From Bacteroidia bacterium (GTDB taxonomy: Bacteria > Bacteroidota > Bacteroidia > NS11-12g > UBA9320): 64,000 bases of DNA. Of the stretch, positions 52,020 to 61,314 are shown in pieces. The position numbers and the translations under genes are program-made. The DNA lies in the NCBI GenBank assembly GCA_018402155.1, contig JAGYJG010000001.1, positions 1,632,501 to 1,696,500 of the forward strand, read 5' to 3'. The notes below the pieces were generated by a model. It was not told the DNA's origin and searched no databases. It saw only the letters and a list, made by a program, of their open reading frames with translations. Within the stretch, counting starts at the first letter, position 1, and every line of letters starts with the position of its first letter.

Positions 52020-53132
52020 CTACTTGATTATTTGTTTATGTGCCTTGGTAAAAAAATAAATACCTAGGACACCAAGTAGTATCATCACCATAGCAATGAT
52101 TTGTGCCTGGGAGAAACCAATGCCTTTGAACTGGTCTGGATTTACCCGAATACGCTCTATAGAAAAACGCTCCATACCTGCGAAGATGAAATAAATACTG
52201 AACAAAACACCAGGCGCAAATTTCTTACGAATAGACCACAAAATAGCAAAAATGATAAAAGCCATAGTTATTTCATACACAGGAGTAGGCCACACAGGAT
52301 TTTCTAAGATTACACCATGAACATTATTGGGATAGTCATAAGCCCACGCCCAATCTGGCAACCAATTTAACCAATTTGGTTTTGGAGCTACGTTTTCTAT
52401 ACCCCAATCCCCGTCTCCACTAAAATGACATCCCATTCTACCTACGCCGTACGCCAGCATCATAGACGGCCCGCCTATATCGAGCATATATTTCCATTTT
52501 ACCCCATGCTTATTGGCATACCAAAGTACACCTATAGCACCGCCTAGCAAGCCTCCAAAGTATGTGAGTCCGCTAAACGGATCTCTAAATAAAACCATAG
52601 GATCTTTTACTAACTCGTCAAAATATTCTAAATGATGAAACAACTTAGCTCCTGCAAAGCCAGTGATAGCGGCTATCAAAGTAAGGTTTCCCATCATCAT
52701 ATACGGATGAAAAGTGGTGGTTTGACCTGCAACAAAAGCTGGTTCTTTCTGGAGTTGAAAATACTTGAGCGCTACAAAACCTATCGCTAGAAAAACACCC
52801 CATAGCCAAGAACCTTCAGAAGAAAGGATAAACGCTTGTGGATTGCTAGAAAGCTCACTAAAGTGGAGAACGAGGTACAATAGTTTAAACCCAAATACAA
52901 AGCCTACCAATGCAGTTGAGATATACTCCCACGCAGTGTTAGTTTTACCAATTGGTTGTTGAAATGCTTTGATCTTCCCTTCCGCCTCATAGCGTTTTAG
53001 CTCTAAAGTCATCACATAGTTAGCAGCCAAAAAAGCTAAGGCTACAAAAAAGCCAAACATCATAACAATTTTGAATGCTGGAATGCTGATTCCAAATATA
53101 TCAAGAACCGCGTCGTATAAAGTAGGATACAT
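52020..53132 (-). CDS. lgt: Prolipoprotein diacylglyceryl transferase, long form
   Basis: 370 residues, some 80-100 longer than typical Lgt, as in other Bacteroidota. It transfers diacylglycerol to the lipobox Cys of prolipoproteins in the inner membrane. About seven helices are visible. The signature region is YGVGRMGCHFSGDGDWGIENVAPKPNWLNWLPDW, replacing the canonical GRIGCFLNGCCYG-like stretch. FERFSIERIRVNPDQ-like (MERFSIERIRVNPDQ) is near the end. The lipoproteins in this window (LVIVD pair, TlpA-like, small one) are its substrates. A TTAATTTGC near-box lies 14 nt before the ATG; the gene is probably also read with the upstream membrane gene. Confidence 0.92.
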   Translation of the reverse strand: MYPTLYDAVLDIFGISIPAFKIVMMFGFFVALAFLAANYVMTLELKRYEAEGKIKAFQQPIGKTNTAWEYISTALVGFVFGFKLLYLVLHFSELSSNPQAFILSSEGSWLWGVFLAIGFVALKYFQLQKEPAFVAGQTTTFHPYMMMGNLTLIAAITGFAGAKLFHHLEYFDELVKDPMVLFRDPFSGLTYFGGLLGGAIGVLWYANKHGVKWKYMLDIGGPSMMLAYGVGRMGCHFSGDGDWGIENVAPKPNWLNWLPDWAWAYDYPNNVHGVILENPVWPTPVYEITMAFIIFAILWSIRKKFAPGVLFSIYFIFAGMERFSIERIRVNPDQFKGIGFSQAQIIAMVMILLGVLGIYFFTKAHKQIIK

Positions 53133-53220
53133 ATAATTGTGTTAGTGCAAATTAACGAAGGAAAAAATCAAATCAAGAATAAGTTAATGTTAAAGATAGT
53201 AATTGACTCGTTAAGTTTCA

Positions 53221-54909
53221 TTAATCTACTACAAACAGAACACCACTTAAGTCCGCTAATTTTGGAGGTCCTAGACTATACAATAACTGATTTTCCATTA
53301 AACGGTGCGTATACCTGTATGTATGTGGCAAATACACAGCAAGAATGCCGTGCTCTCTAAGTGCTTTTTTTAAATCAACCTCCGCATTTTTATTGTCTTG
53401 CCAAGACACCAATGTCTTATAAAAATCACTATTGGTATAATTCTTCCAAGTATCATCACTTAATCGAGACAAGTATCCACTTGGCATTTTAAATCCATAC
53501 TGAACTTGTAACAGCGCTTGGTTTGCATCAAAATCTCCAAACTGCTGATAGCCGTCTCGAATACCAAACGGAAAAATCAATATAGTCTGGCCTTCATATT
53601 TTTGTAATACTGCAGAAGTTGGAGGCTGGTCAACTATCTGCATTTTCTCTTGCGTATGATTGACATAAAACCACACCACAAATACTATCGCAAACACTAC
53701 ATATTTTCTCCATTTTTTGGTATATTTAGTTTCTAAAAATACAACCCGAAAAATAAATAGGCTGGAGACTATAAAGAACATAAGAATAAATCTATCTGGA
53801 GCTCTAACATTATTAACAAAAGGTATATAATGTACTACAGAAGTGAAATTATAAAAGAGTACCTGCTCTCCTACTTGGATTACAGGCAGTGAAACAAGCA
53901 GAAACAATATACTGGCAAAAAACAAGAACCTACTTTCTTTATCCTGTCTATAATTTTTATAAAAATATACCAGAGCGATAATGAAATATACCACTAATGA
54001 GATACCTAAATATATTTTATTATCATTGATTGAATTTGGAATATCATCTATTATCCAATCTCTTTGATATGCCGAATTACTCCCAGGAGTAAATAACAGT
54101 CGTACATCTGCAGCTCCCCAAATTGCCCCTTTTTCTGAAAATCCATTTATGCGAAATAATCTCATCACAACATGACCCAAGCTAAATAATCCAACTATAA
54201 CGAATGTCTTCTTCCAGTTCCACCTATCAAACCAAGCAGATAAAGTTCCATACCATATGAGATAGACCAACAGAAAAGCTAAAACATAAAACACCACATA
54301 ATAATCTGTAAAAAAAGCGAAAACCATTAATAGCACAAAACTCAAAATGTGTTTTCTTACCAAAGTCACCTTCCCCTCAACCAACGGTAATAATTTATAT
54401 ACATACAACAATAAAAATGGCAATACCCCAATTAATACTAAGTTGAAATGAACACCGCACTTAGCTAAAATATAGGTATTAAAGACCGATACATAAGCCA
54501 CAGTAGATGCAATTATTGGTCTTTTTACAAATTGTTTAGCAAAATAATAGAAACCAACGTACGCCATCACCAGCTGGATAGCGATGCCCACATTGATGGA
54601 TAAATTCACATTATCAATAAAAAAATGAAGCAATCCAAACCACACGGTATAGGCATGCATCCAAAGACTAGCACCTTTTGGCCAGCAAATAAAATCTGAA
54701 TAGTATGGATTATCTCCATTGCTCAACTGATGAGCAAAATGCCACGTATTCCAAGAGTATATTTTAGCATCATCTGGATCATTAAAAAAAAAAATATCTG
54801 CCCCAAATGAGGAGAAGTAGTGGTAAAAGTGAAGTGAATAAAAAGAAACGCCAACTAGGAATACTACTCCGAGCTCCAGCCAATTAAAGTTTTTCCGTCT
54901 AGCTACCAT
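53221..54909 (-). CDS. Polytopic membrane protein, GT-C-like
   Basis: 562 residues with about 10-12 predicted helices. The first external loop holds DIFFFNDPDDAKIYSWNTWHFAHQLSNGDNPYYSDFICWPKG; an acidic pair in such a loop (DPDD) is typical of GT-C glycosyltransferases that use lipid-linked sugars. A long hydrophilic region without helices ends the protein (about 440-562). I cannot assign a substrate. It is possibly a glycosyltransferase for surface glycans or lipoprotein/pilin glycosylation. It starts 22 bp after mtaB on the same strand and precedes lgt by 88 bp. Confidence 0.6.
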   Translation of the reverse strand: MVARRKNFNWLELGVVFLVGVSFYSLHFYHYFSSFGADIFFFNDPDDAKIYSWNTWHFAHQLSNGDNPYYSDFICWPKGASLWMHAYTVWFGLLHFFIDNVNLSINVGIAIQLVMAYVGFYYFAKQFVKRPIIASTVAYVSVFNTYILAKCGVHFNLVLIGVLPFLLLYVYKLLPLVEGKVTLVRKHILSFVLLMVFAFFTDYYVVFYVLAFLLVYLIWYGTLSAWFDRWNWKKTFVIVGLFSLGHVVMRLFRINGFSEKGAIWGAADVRLLFTPGSNSAYQRDWIIDDIPNSINDNKIYLGISLVVYFIIALVYFYKNYRQDKESRFLFFASILFLLVSLPVIQVGEQVLFYNFTSVVHYIPFVNNVRAPDRFILMFFIVSSLFIFRVVFLETKYTKKWRKYVVFAIVFVVWFYVNHTQEKMQIVDQPPTSAVLQKYEGQTILIFPFGIRDGYQQFGDFDANQALLQVQYGFKMPSGYLSRLSDDTWKNYTNSDFYKTLVSWQDNKNAEVDLKKALREHGILAVYLPHTYRYTHRLMENQLLYSLGPPKLADLSGVLFVVD

Positions 54910-54931
54910 ACTTTACATATTGGTGAGGCAC

Positions 54932-56245
54932 CTATTTACACGGAAGATTTTCCTTCAGACTAGATTTAGCATATCCACGTTCGTTTATATGCTCAAAAAC
55001 AACGGTCTCTATTGTATTCACAAGATTTGCATCATATTCAGATTCAAAACGTATATAGTTTTCTGAAAATCCTTGCATATTTCCACCTTGTCTTTCCTCC
55101 TCCCATAAGACATTCATGGTTTTTCCTAATTGGCCTTCATAAAAAAAGCGTTTTTTCTTAGCACTTAATATTCTGAGTCGTTCAGCTCTATCGGTCTTTT
55201 CTACTTTGGTCACTTTACCAGGCATTTTTTTTGCTGTAGTATTATTTCTTTCAGAATATGGAAACACGTGCAAATAACTCACATCCAACTCATTTAAAAA
55301 CGTATAGGTATTCATAAAATGAGCTTCCGTTTCGCCTGGAAAACCTACTATCACATCTACCCCTATACAACAATTAGGCATTTGCCTTTTTATACGAGCA
55401 ATGCGTTCTGCGTAAAGATTACTTAGGTATTTTCTTCGCATTTTAGCCAAAACCTCATCATCGCCACTTTGCAATGGTATATGAAAATGGGGAACAAATT
55501 TTGAACTTGCAGCCACAAAGTCAATAATCTCATTAGTGAGCAAATTAGGTTCTATACTGCTAATGCGGTAGCGATCTATACCCTCCACCTTGTCTAGCTC
55601 TAAAATTAGGTCATAAAATGTTTCGATATAGTCGTTTTCTGCACCAAAATCGCCGATATTTACACCCGTAATTACCACTTCTTTCACTTTGGTAGATGCT
55701 ACTTCTTTAGCTTTTGCTACGGTCTCAGTTACAGTAGCGTTTCTGCTTTTACCCCTCGCTAACGGGATAGTACAAAACGAGCAAAAATAATCACAGCCAT
55801 CTTGCACTTTCAAGAAACTACGCGTGCGATCTCCGTAGCTAAATGCGGGCACAAAATCATTTATTTCTTTAATACTTTTATTAAATACGATAGCTTTATC
55901 CTCTTTTTTTAAAGAGTGTAGGTGTTCTATCATATTGAATTTTTCGGCAGCACCTAGCACCATATCAACTCCTGGTATTTGAGAAATTTCTTTGGGCTTA
56001 AGCTGAGCATAACACCCTATTACTACTACATAAGCCTCTGGATTTTGTTTGAGTACACTTTTTACAGTTGTCCGACATTTTTTATCTGCATTGTCAGTCA
56101 CAGAGCACGTATTTATAACATAAATATCTGCCTCCTCTGCAAAATCTACGTGCAAAAATCCATGATCTTCAAGTTGGCGTACAATGGTGCTACTTTCAGA
56201 GTAGTTGAGCTTACAGCCTAAGGTATGAATAGCTACGCGCGACAT
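54932..56245 (-). CDS. mtaB: tRNA t6A methylthiotransferase MtaB
   Basis: A 437-residue radical-SAM enzyme adding a methylthio group to t6A37 of tRNAs (ms2t6A). The N-terminal MTTase cluster cysteines are C11, C47 and C78 (LGCKLNYSESS, NTCSVTDNADKKC, VIGCYAQ), and the radical-SAM CxxxCxxC is C151, C155 and C158 (DGCDYFCSFCTIPLARG). A TRAM domain ends the protein. MiaB is the alternative, but the HTLGCKLNYSES start and IPLARGKSRN favour MtaB. TACATTTGC lies 4 nt before the ATG, so the mRNA should be nearly leaderless. It starts the mtaB - membrane protein - lgt - paaN run. Confidence 0.93.
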   Translation of the reverse strand: MSRVAIHTLGCKLNYSESSTIVRQLEDHGFLHVDFAEEADIYVINTCSVTDNADKKCRTTVKSVLKQNPEAYVVVIGCYAQLKPKEISQIPGVDMVLGAAEKFNMIEHLHSLKKEDKAIVFNKSIKEINDFVPAFSYGDRTRSFLKVQDGCDYFCSFCTIPLARGKSRNATVTETVAKAKEVASTKVKEVVITGVNIGDFGAENDYIETFYDLILELDKVEGIDRYRISSIEPNLLTNEIIDFVAASSKFVPHFHIPLQSGDDEVLAKMRRKYLSNLYAERIARIKRQMPNCCIGVDVIVGFPGETEAHFMNTYTFLNELDVSYLHVFPYSERNNTTAKKMPGKVTKVEKTDRAERLRILSAKKKRFFYEGQLGKTMNVLWEEERQGGNMQGFSENYIRFESEYDANLVNTIETVVFEHINERGYAKSSLKENLPCK

Positions 56246-56249
56246 TGGT

Positions 56250-56258
56250 GCAAATGTA
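56250..56258 (-). promoter_or_regulatory. -7-type box TACATTTGC before mtaB
   Basis: An exact TAnnTTTGC match ending 4 nt before ATG 56245. Confidence 0.6.
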
Positions 56259-56394
56259 AAATATAAATACCATACGCGTATGATGAGATAAAGGCTGTAT
56301 GGCCCGACTCACAGAACAATGAACCACAGCAGCAAAAGTTAATGCAACGCAGCCATAGTGGCTGTACCAAACGCCCAAAAACCACAAAAACTAT

Positions 56395-56403
56395 TACTTT
56401 TGC
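56395..56403 (+). promoter_or_regulatory. -7-type box TACTTTTGC before YehS-like gene
   Basis: An exact TAnnTTTGC match 10 nt before ATG 56414; it supports the short start. Confidence 0.5.
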
Positions 56404-56413
56404 AGATGTTAAT

Positions 56414-56896
56414 ATGACTACAAACGATATACTCCGACGTACCCGCTATGCATTCGATTTCAAAAACCCGGATATGCTACAGATGTTTGTCTCTGGTGGT
56501 TTAAACCTTACCCTCACCGAGGTAAAATCAATGCTGTTAAAAGACGAATACGAAGGATTTCGAGAAGCAACGCATCAAGAATTAGCCGCATTTTTGAACG
56601 GTCTTATTAACCTCAAAAGAGGGAAACAAGAGGGGGAACAACCCGCTCCTGAGCAGATTTTAACCAACAATATTGTCCTACGGAAATTTAAAATAGCTAT
56701 GAACTGGCAAGACGAGGACATTATAGAAACACTGATGTTGGGCGATATGCGTTTTGGAAAGCATGAGCTGAGTGCTCTTTTTAGAAAACCAACACATCCG
56801 CATTACAGGCTATGCAAAGATCAGCTTTTACGTAAGTTACTGATTGGCATGAACATACGATACAGACCAAAACAAACTACTTCTGCCATCGAATAA
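56414..56896 (+). CDS. DUF1456 / YehS-like protein
   Basis: 160 residues from ATG 56414 (MTTNDILRRTRYAFDFKNPDML). Two copies of a DUF1456-type module are visible: residues about 3-70 (NDILRRTRYAFDF - LTLTEVKSMLLKDEYEGFREATHQELAAFLNGLINLKRG) and about 88-155 (NNIVLRKFKIAMNWQDEDIIETLMLGDMRFGKHELSALFRKPTHPHYRLCKDQLLRKLLIGM). These are helical repeats. YehS is conserved widely in bacteria but uncharacterised. A frame extending upstream from 56342 would overlap the promoter box and is rejected. It is followed by the pirin gene with its own box. Confidence 0.85.
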   Translation: MTTNDILRRTRYAFDFKNPDMLQMFVSGGLNLTLTEVKSMLLKDEYEGFREATHQELAAFLNGLINLKRGKQEGEQPAPEQILTNNIVLRKFKIAMNWQDEDIIETLMLGDMRFGKHELSALFRKPTHPHYRLCKDQLLRKLLIGMNIRYRPKQTTSAIE

Positions 56897-56950
56897 CTGA
56901 ATGATTGCCGGCCAAACTGACCGCAAAATATTTTTGGCACGTCGTATGTA

Positions 56951-56959
56951 TATTTATGC
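56951..56959 (+). promoter_or_regulatory. -7-like box TATTTATGC before pirin
   Basis: One mismatch to TAnnTTTGC; ends 3 nt before ATG 56963. Leaderless geometry. Confidence 0.4.
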
Positions 56960-56962
56960 CCC

Positions 56963-57838
56963 ATGAGCACGACAACACTTCGCAGCATCCAAAAAATATA
57001 CCCCGCTAATAAAGTAGATATGGGTGGGCACCTATTAGATCAGCCGCTCCCCAATAATGAGTTGCAACACCTTGATCCATTTTTACTTATACACCATTGG
57101 CACCAAGTGCTGCCAGGCGGACAACGACCACAAGAAGCTGGTGTAGGACCACACCCACACCGCGGATTTAGCCCGGTAACTTTCATTTTTAAAGGAGCAG
57201 TGGAGCACAGGGACTCGCTAGGCGAGCGAGCTACAGTTCACGCTGGCGGTACCCAATGGATGTTTGCCGGTAGAGGAATTACTCATAGTGAACGTTTCCC
57301 GAGGAAACTTACCGAAAATGGAGGAGAACTAGAATTCATCCAATTTTGGGTGAATTCTCCTGCTGAACACAAAATGAAACAACCCTACTATCAGCCAATA
57401 CAACTAGAAGATACTCCGCTAGTGGAGACTGAAAAATCTAAAATATGGGTGGTAAGTGGCCAATATGAGCAAACCAAAGGAGCAGCACCCTCCAACAGTC
57501 CAATGCTACTACTACGAGGTGAATTAGAAAAAGACGGGGAAGTAACCATCCCATTCAATTCAGATTTCAATGCCCTCATTTACGTACTAGAAGGTGGCTT
57601 AAAATCAGGAAACACTACGATATTAACCAAAGATATGGCGATATATAGACAGGACGGTAAAGCTATACACTTACAAGCAACTGCCCATACACGGTACATT
57701 TTGCTAGCAGGAGAGCCTATAAACGAACCTTTGGCACAGTACGGTCCCTTTGTGATGAACAATGAAACGCAACTTATGGAGGCTGTTCGCGATGCTCAAA
57801 TGGGTAAAATGGGCGTTTTAGTAGAAGAATTTGACTAG
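56963..57838 (+). CDS. Pirin-family cupin protein
   Basis: 291 residues, the usual pirin length. The N-terminal cupin has metal ligands in GPHPHRGFSPVTFIFKGAVEHRDSLG (H residues) and GGTQWMFAGRGITHSERFPRKL, with later FIQFWVNSPAEHKMKQPYYQP. The C-terminal cupin carries GELEKDGEVTIPFNSDFNALIYVLEGGL. Bacterial pirins are Fe- or other metal-binding; some act as quercetinases, others in redox regulation. The substrate is unknown. It ends 57 bp from the phoR stop (convergent). Confidence 0.9.
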   Translation: MSTTTLRSIQKIYPANKVDMGGHLLDQPLPNNELQHLDPFLLIHHWHQVLPGGQRPQEAGVGPHPHRGFSPVTFIFKGAVEHRDSLGERATVHAGGTQWMFAGRGITHSERFPRKLTENGGELEFIQFWVNSPAEHKMKQPYYQPIQLEDTPLVETEKSKIWVVSGQYEQTKGAAPSNSPMLLLRGELEKDGEVTIPFNSDFNALIYVLEGGLKSGNTTILTKDMAIYRQDGKAIHLQATAHTRYILLAGEPINEPLAQYGPFVMNNETQLMEAVRDAQMGKMGVLVEEFD

Positions 57839-57895
57839 GGTTGCGTCATATTAGCGAACTAGTGCTACCTTGAGGAGGTATATAAAACAATTATT

Positions 57896-58924
57896 TTACG
57901 CTTTCTTCAAAGTAAAACCAAACGTACTTCCTACGCCTAAAGTACTTCTCACATTTATAGTCTGTTTATGTGCCTCTATAATGTGTTTAACAATGGCAAG
58001 ACCAAGTCCACTACCTCCTTGGTCTCTACTTCTTCCTTTGTCTGTTCGATAAAACCGTTCGAATAAGCGAGGCAGATGTTCTTCAGCTATTCCCATTCCA
58101 TCGTCTGATATTTCGGTGAGAATATTTTTATCCATGTCATAAAAACTAATCACTATTTTTCCTTGGCTACGTCCGTATTTTATGGCATTTACCAATAAAT
58201 TTACCATTACCTGTCGCACTTTAGCCCTATCAGCCATAACCAAGATACCTTTTTCATTTTGTTTCTTTAAATTAATTGAGATATTTTTCTCATTGGCTTG
58301 CGTCTCAACCATTTCAAATACTTCAGAAGTCAGCTTTAGCATATCTACAACTTGCAGATTGAGTTCTTGACCACTCTCCAAAGTAGAAATCTGAGTAAGA
58401 TCGTCCACTAATTCTACAAGACGGTCAGCACTTTTACCTGCCTTTTGTAAAAATAATTCATTGACTTTTTTATCTTCAAGAGCACCATCCAATAGAGTAT
58501 GTATATACCCTTGGATATTTTGTATGGGCGTCTTCAGCTCATGGCTTACATTACCTAAAAACTCGCGCCTGTAATTTTCTTGCTGTTTGAGTTCATCCAC
58601 TTCCTTTTTGTTTTCTATCATCCAAGAGAGTACCTCCTTACTGACCTCGCCAATAGGATCTGCAGATTTCTTATCACCTATCTTATATTGGTTATCCTTG
58701 TTTGTTTTGAACCTATAAATGCTTTTATAGATGAGCTTGATACGGTCTTGAATAAACTCTTTCAGCAAGAACACAAATACAATAAAGCAAACCGAAAACA
58801 CTAAAAAAAAGTTGATTAAAATAGCCCCAGGCTGCTGTGTCAAAATCCAGACAGTCAGCGAGGAAAGTGCCGCTGCGATAAGACTTGCGACCAGCGCAAC
58901 AAACCTTGGACTACTTCTTTTCAA
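57896..58924 (-). CDS. phoR: PhoR-like sensor histidine kinase
   Basis: 342 residues. Two N-terminal membrane helices (about 10-30 and 37-55) are separated by only a few residues, so there is almost no periplasmic sensor, as in PhoR with a Pst-linked signal. The cytoplasmic part has a dimerisation/phosphoacceptor helix with His128 in NVSHELKTPIQN and a HATPase domain with N-box NLLVNAIKYG, DDGMGI and GSGLGLAIVKH. Its gene overlaps the response-regulator stop by 4 bp (ATGA), giving translational coupling. Its target is likely the PhoB-like neighbour. The phosphate link rests on similarity, not on any nearby pst gene. Confidence 0.88.
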   Translation of the reverse strand: MKRSSPRFVALVASLIAAALSSLTVWILTQQPGAILINFFLVFSVCFIVFVFLLKEFIQDRIKLIYKSIYRFKTNKDNQYKIGDKKSADPIGEVSKEVLSWMIENKKEVDELKQQENYRREFLGNVSHELKTPIQNIQGYIHTLLDGALEDKKVNELFLQKAGKSADRLVELVDDLTQISTLESGQELNLQVVDMLKLTSEVFEMVETQANEKNISINLKKQNEKGILVMADRAKVRQVMVNLLVNAIKYGRSQGKIVISFYDMDKNILTEISDDGMGIAEEHLPRLFERFYRTDKGRSRDQGGSGLGLAIVKHIIEAHKQTINVRSTLGVGSTFGFTLKKA

Positions 58925-59592
58925 ACGACGAATTTATACCCTACTCCTTTTATAGTCTGAATACACTCGTTGCCAATTTTTTCTCTGATTTTTCTGATGT
59001 GAACGTCTATGGTTCTGTCTACCACACTTACATCTAAACCCCAAACCTTATTTAGTATAGCCTCTCTAGTAAAAACTTTGTCTGGCTTAGAGGCAAGTAG
59101 ATAAAGTAGCTCAAACTCTTTTTTCGGCAACGTTAATCGCTTACCTCTCAAGGTAACATCAAATGTATTTCGGTCTATCAACAACTCTCCTAGTTCGATA
59201 GAATCCTGCATTTTATCCTGTTTTTTTCTATTTAATAGAGCTTTGATACGACTAATCAATACCCGTGGTTTTATAGGCTTCGTGATATAATCATCTGCTC
59301 CTACATCAAAACCGGCAATTTCTGAATACTCCTCACCTCTAGCAGTTAAAAATGCTACAAATGATTCCGACAAGGTATCATCTGATCGTATCTGGCGACA
59401 AGCTTCTATACCGTCCATTTTTGGCATCATGATATCCAGTAATATCAAATCCGGTTTTTTTTCTCTGGCTTTAGCTACTCCTTCTTCTCCGTTTTCAGCG
59501 GTGTAGCACTTATACCCTTCCTTTTCTAGGTTGTACCGTAGTAATTCTACTATATCCCTTTCATCGTCTACTATAAGTATTTTTTTTGCCAT
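58921..59592 (-). CDS. phoB: PhoB-like response regulator
   Basis: 223 residues from ATG 59592 (MAKKILIVDDERDIVELLRY). An in-frame ATG at 59625 adds MVLKEENCSTL. The receiver domain has the acidic pocket (D10, E11), the phosphorylated Asp53 (LLDIMMPKMD) and the conserved Lys near 107 (YITKPIKPR). The OmpR/PhoB winged-helix C-terminal domain shows LTLPKKEFELLYLLASKPDKVFTREAIL and VVDRTIDVHIRKIREKIG. It forms a two-component pair with the coupled kinase gene. OmpR/PhoB family membership is certain; the exact regulon is inferred. Confidence 0.93.
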   Translation of the reverse strand: MAKKILIVDDERDIVELLRYNLEKEGYKCYTAENGEEGVAKAREKKPDLILLDIMMPKMDGIEACRQIRSDDTLSESFVAFLTARGEEYSEIAGFDVGADDYITKPIKPRVLISRIKALLNRKKQDKMQDSIELGELLIDRNTFDVTLRGKRLTLPKKEFELLYLLASKPDKVFTREAILNKVWGLDVSVVDRTIDVHIRKIREKIGNECIQTIKGVGYKFVV

Positions 59593-59637
59593 AAGTGTAG
59601 AACAATTTTCTTCTTTTAAAACCATTAAAACTTTACC

Positions 59638-59646
59638 TCAAAGTTA
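59638..59646 (-). promoter_or_regulatory. -7-type box TAACTTTGA before phoB
   Basis: TAnnTTTG match 45 nt before ATG 59592 (12 nt before the alternative ATG 59625). Confidence 0.4.
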
Positions 59647-59658
59647 AGCGAATATTAT

Positions 59659-60150
59659 TTATTGCAGCAATATACTATCTTGAGGGACAATTTTAGGCCG
59701 CCGATACCGCGTGAGAACATCAGTTTTACTCAGATTACTATGCGCTTTTTCTACATACATCGTATCGCTAACATTGGTCATGGTACATATACGCACAAGC
59801 GAATCTATTTCTTTAGGTAGTGATATACTTTTCGGATTTTCTAGTACTTCGAGGTAACGTAACTCATACATACTATCGTTTAACCACGCAATTTTAAATG
59901 TAGTGAGTAGTCCATTATCTCGTATGAATTCCTCCTGTAATGTATCGTATCTATTGACTAAAAAAACACCAAAGGGCCTCACATTGTAGTAGAACTTACC
60001 CGTTCGCCAAGATGCATATAATGCTTCCTTTTGTTCTGTTTTTTTGTTTTGTTCTTTAGTTGAACCTCTATCTAACATGCATGACGATAGAGCTAAGCAC
60101 GTTAAAATAAAATATGTGCTATAGGCTTTTAGGCTAATCCAAAAGTTCAT
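59659..60150 (-). CDS. Small exported lipoprotein
   Basis: 163 residues. The signal ends in the lipobox LSSC (Cys at about 24; ALSSCMLDRGST). The remainder is mainly beta (YASWRTGKFYYNVRPFGVFLVNRYDTLQEEFIRDNGLLTTFKIAWLNDSMYELRYLEVLEN), with no known motif. The start overlaps the end of the TlpA-like gene by 17 bp, so they are co-translated. The function is unknown; association with redox repair or phosphate sensing is only positional. Confidence 0.65.
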   Translation of the reverse strand: MNFWISLKAYSTYFILTCLALSSCMLDRGSTKEQNKKTEQKEALYASWRTGKFYYNVRPFGVFLVNRYDTLQEEFIRDNGLLTTFKIAWLNDSMYELRYLEVLENPKSISLPKEIDSLVRICTMTNVSDTMYVEKAHSNLSKTDVLTRYRRPKIVPQDSILLQ

Positions 60151-61273
60151 TCAACAAACCTTCCAATTCGTGGCTTCTGAAACCTGATTTATATATGCGT
60201 CCCTCCTTATCTAGTAAAAAAGTAGCAGGTATACTGCGTACTCCATATAGCCCAGAAGCGCTAGATTTCCAACCTTTCAGGTCACTCACATGCTTCCAAG
60301 TTAACCCATCTTTAGCGATAGCAGCTTTCCATTGGTCTCCGTTTTGATCTAATGATACACCGTATATTTCAAACCCACGTTCTTTATATTTTTCATAAAT
60401 GGCTTTTACCGCAGGATTTTCTTTGCGGCATGGGCCACACCAGCTGGCCCAAAAATCAATAAGAACTACTTTACCTCTAAGTGACGAAAGTGCCAGAAAA
60501 TTACCGTCTGGTGTAGCTAAGTTAATCTCGGGAGCTATTGCCCCCACTACCGTTGGGCCTATCTGTTTGGCTAGTTCTTGCAAGTTTCTTGTATAGACAG
60601 ACTCAGGCATTTCCTTACTCATTTTATCTTTAGCAAGCAGTATCAACTTAGGCTCTGGCTTACTAAAAAGATATTTCACAGCAAAATATGTAGCTGGTGT
60701 TGCACGCTCATTGCGCACAAAATCCTCTATATCTTTGGACCGTTGGAGTAGCATAGCATTATAACGTGAAGTGGTGCTTTTTCGCATTTCTTCGGTTATA
60801 GTTGTTGGGTCTATAGATTCTAATTCTGCACTAAATTCCGCCATTTTTAAATCAAAAGAATTATAAATGTTGTAAAGTGATGACATTTCTTTATTGCAAT
60901 TTCCTCCTTGCATGGAGACTTCGTATGTTTTATCTTTGGTAATGGTCATACTCACTTTAGCACCATTTTCTAAAACAACAGGAATACCCGGAGGCTGAGT
61001 TGTGCCGAATGTTATAAAGAATAATGAACTTTCTGACGAAGCTTCGCCTACGAAAACAAATGTTCCTTTGTTTACATAAGCACTGTCTTTAATCACCAAC
61101 TTAGTATCTGTAATTTCGCTCAGTATTACTAGTGTTTTATCTTGCACATTAGTCGCTGCTTTGAGCATATATTCATCTTTAGTTTGAGCATTATCGCTAG
61201 CATTCACGCAGGCATTCGTGCTAAATATAATAAATAATGATAGCAGTACACTTTTTACTTTTGTCTTTTTCAT
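60134..61273 (-). CDS. TlpA-like thioredoxin-fold lipoprotein
   Basis: 379 residues from ATG 61273 (MKKTKVKSVLLSLFIIFSTNACVNA; lipobox STNAC). A longer frame from 61312 is rejected. An N-terminal DUF4369-like domain precedes a C-terminal AhpC/TSA-thioredoxin domain with the active site CxxC at Cys279-Cys282 (DFWASWCGPCRKENPAVKAIYEKY), cis-Pro in RSIPATFLLDKEG. This family is abundant in Bacteroidota, anchored to the envelope, and thought to reduce disulfides or peroxides. It lies 41 bp after gatB. Confidence 0.88.
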   Translation of the reverse strand: MKKTKVKSVLLSLFIIFSTNACVNASDNAQTKDEYMLKAATNVQDKTLVILSEITDTKLVIKDSAYVNKGTFVFVGEASSESSLFFITFGTTQPPGIPVVLENGAKVSMTITKDKTYEVSMQGGNCNKEMSSLYNIYNSFDLKMAEFSAELESIDPTTITEEMRKSTTSRYNAMLLQRSKDIEDFVRNERATPATYFAVKYLFSKPEPKLILLAKDKMSKEMPESVYTRNLQELAKQIGPTVVGAIAPEINLATPDGNFLALSSLRGKVVLIDFWASWCGPCRKENPAVKAIYEKYKERGFEIYGVSLDQNGDQWKAAIAKDGLTWKHVSDLKGWKSSASGLYGVRSIPATFLLDKEGRIYKSGFRSHELEGLLNELLD

Positions 61274-61314
61274 AAATGTATGTCTAAGGGTAATACAATG
61301 ATTACGCCACAATT

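Noticed and set aside
57863-57885. Hairpin TACCT-tgagg-AGGTA between pirin and phoR
   Set aside because: Short stem and no T-rich tail; not a convincing terminator.
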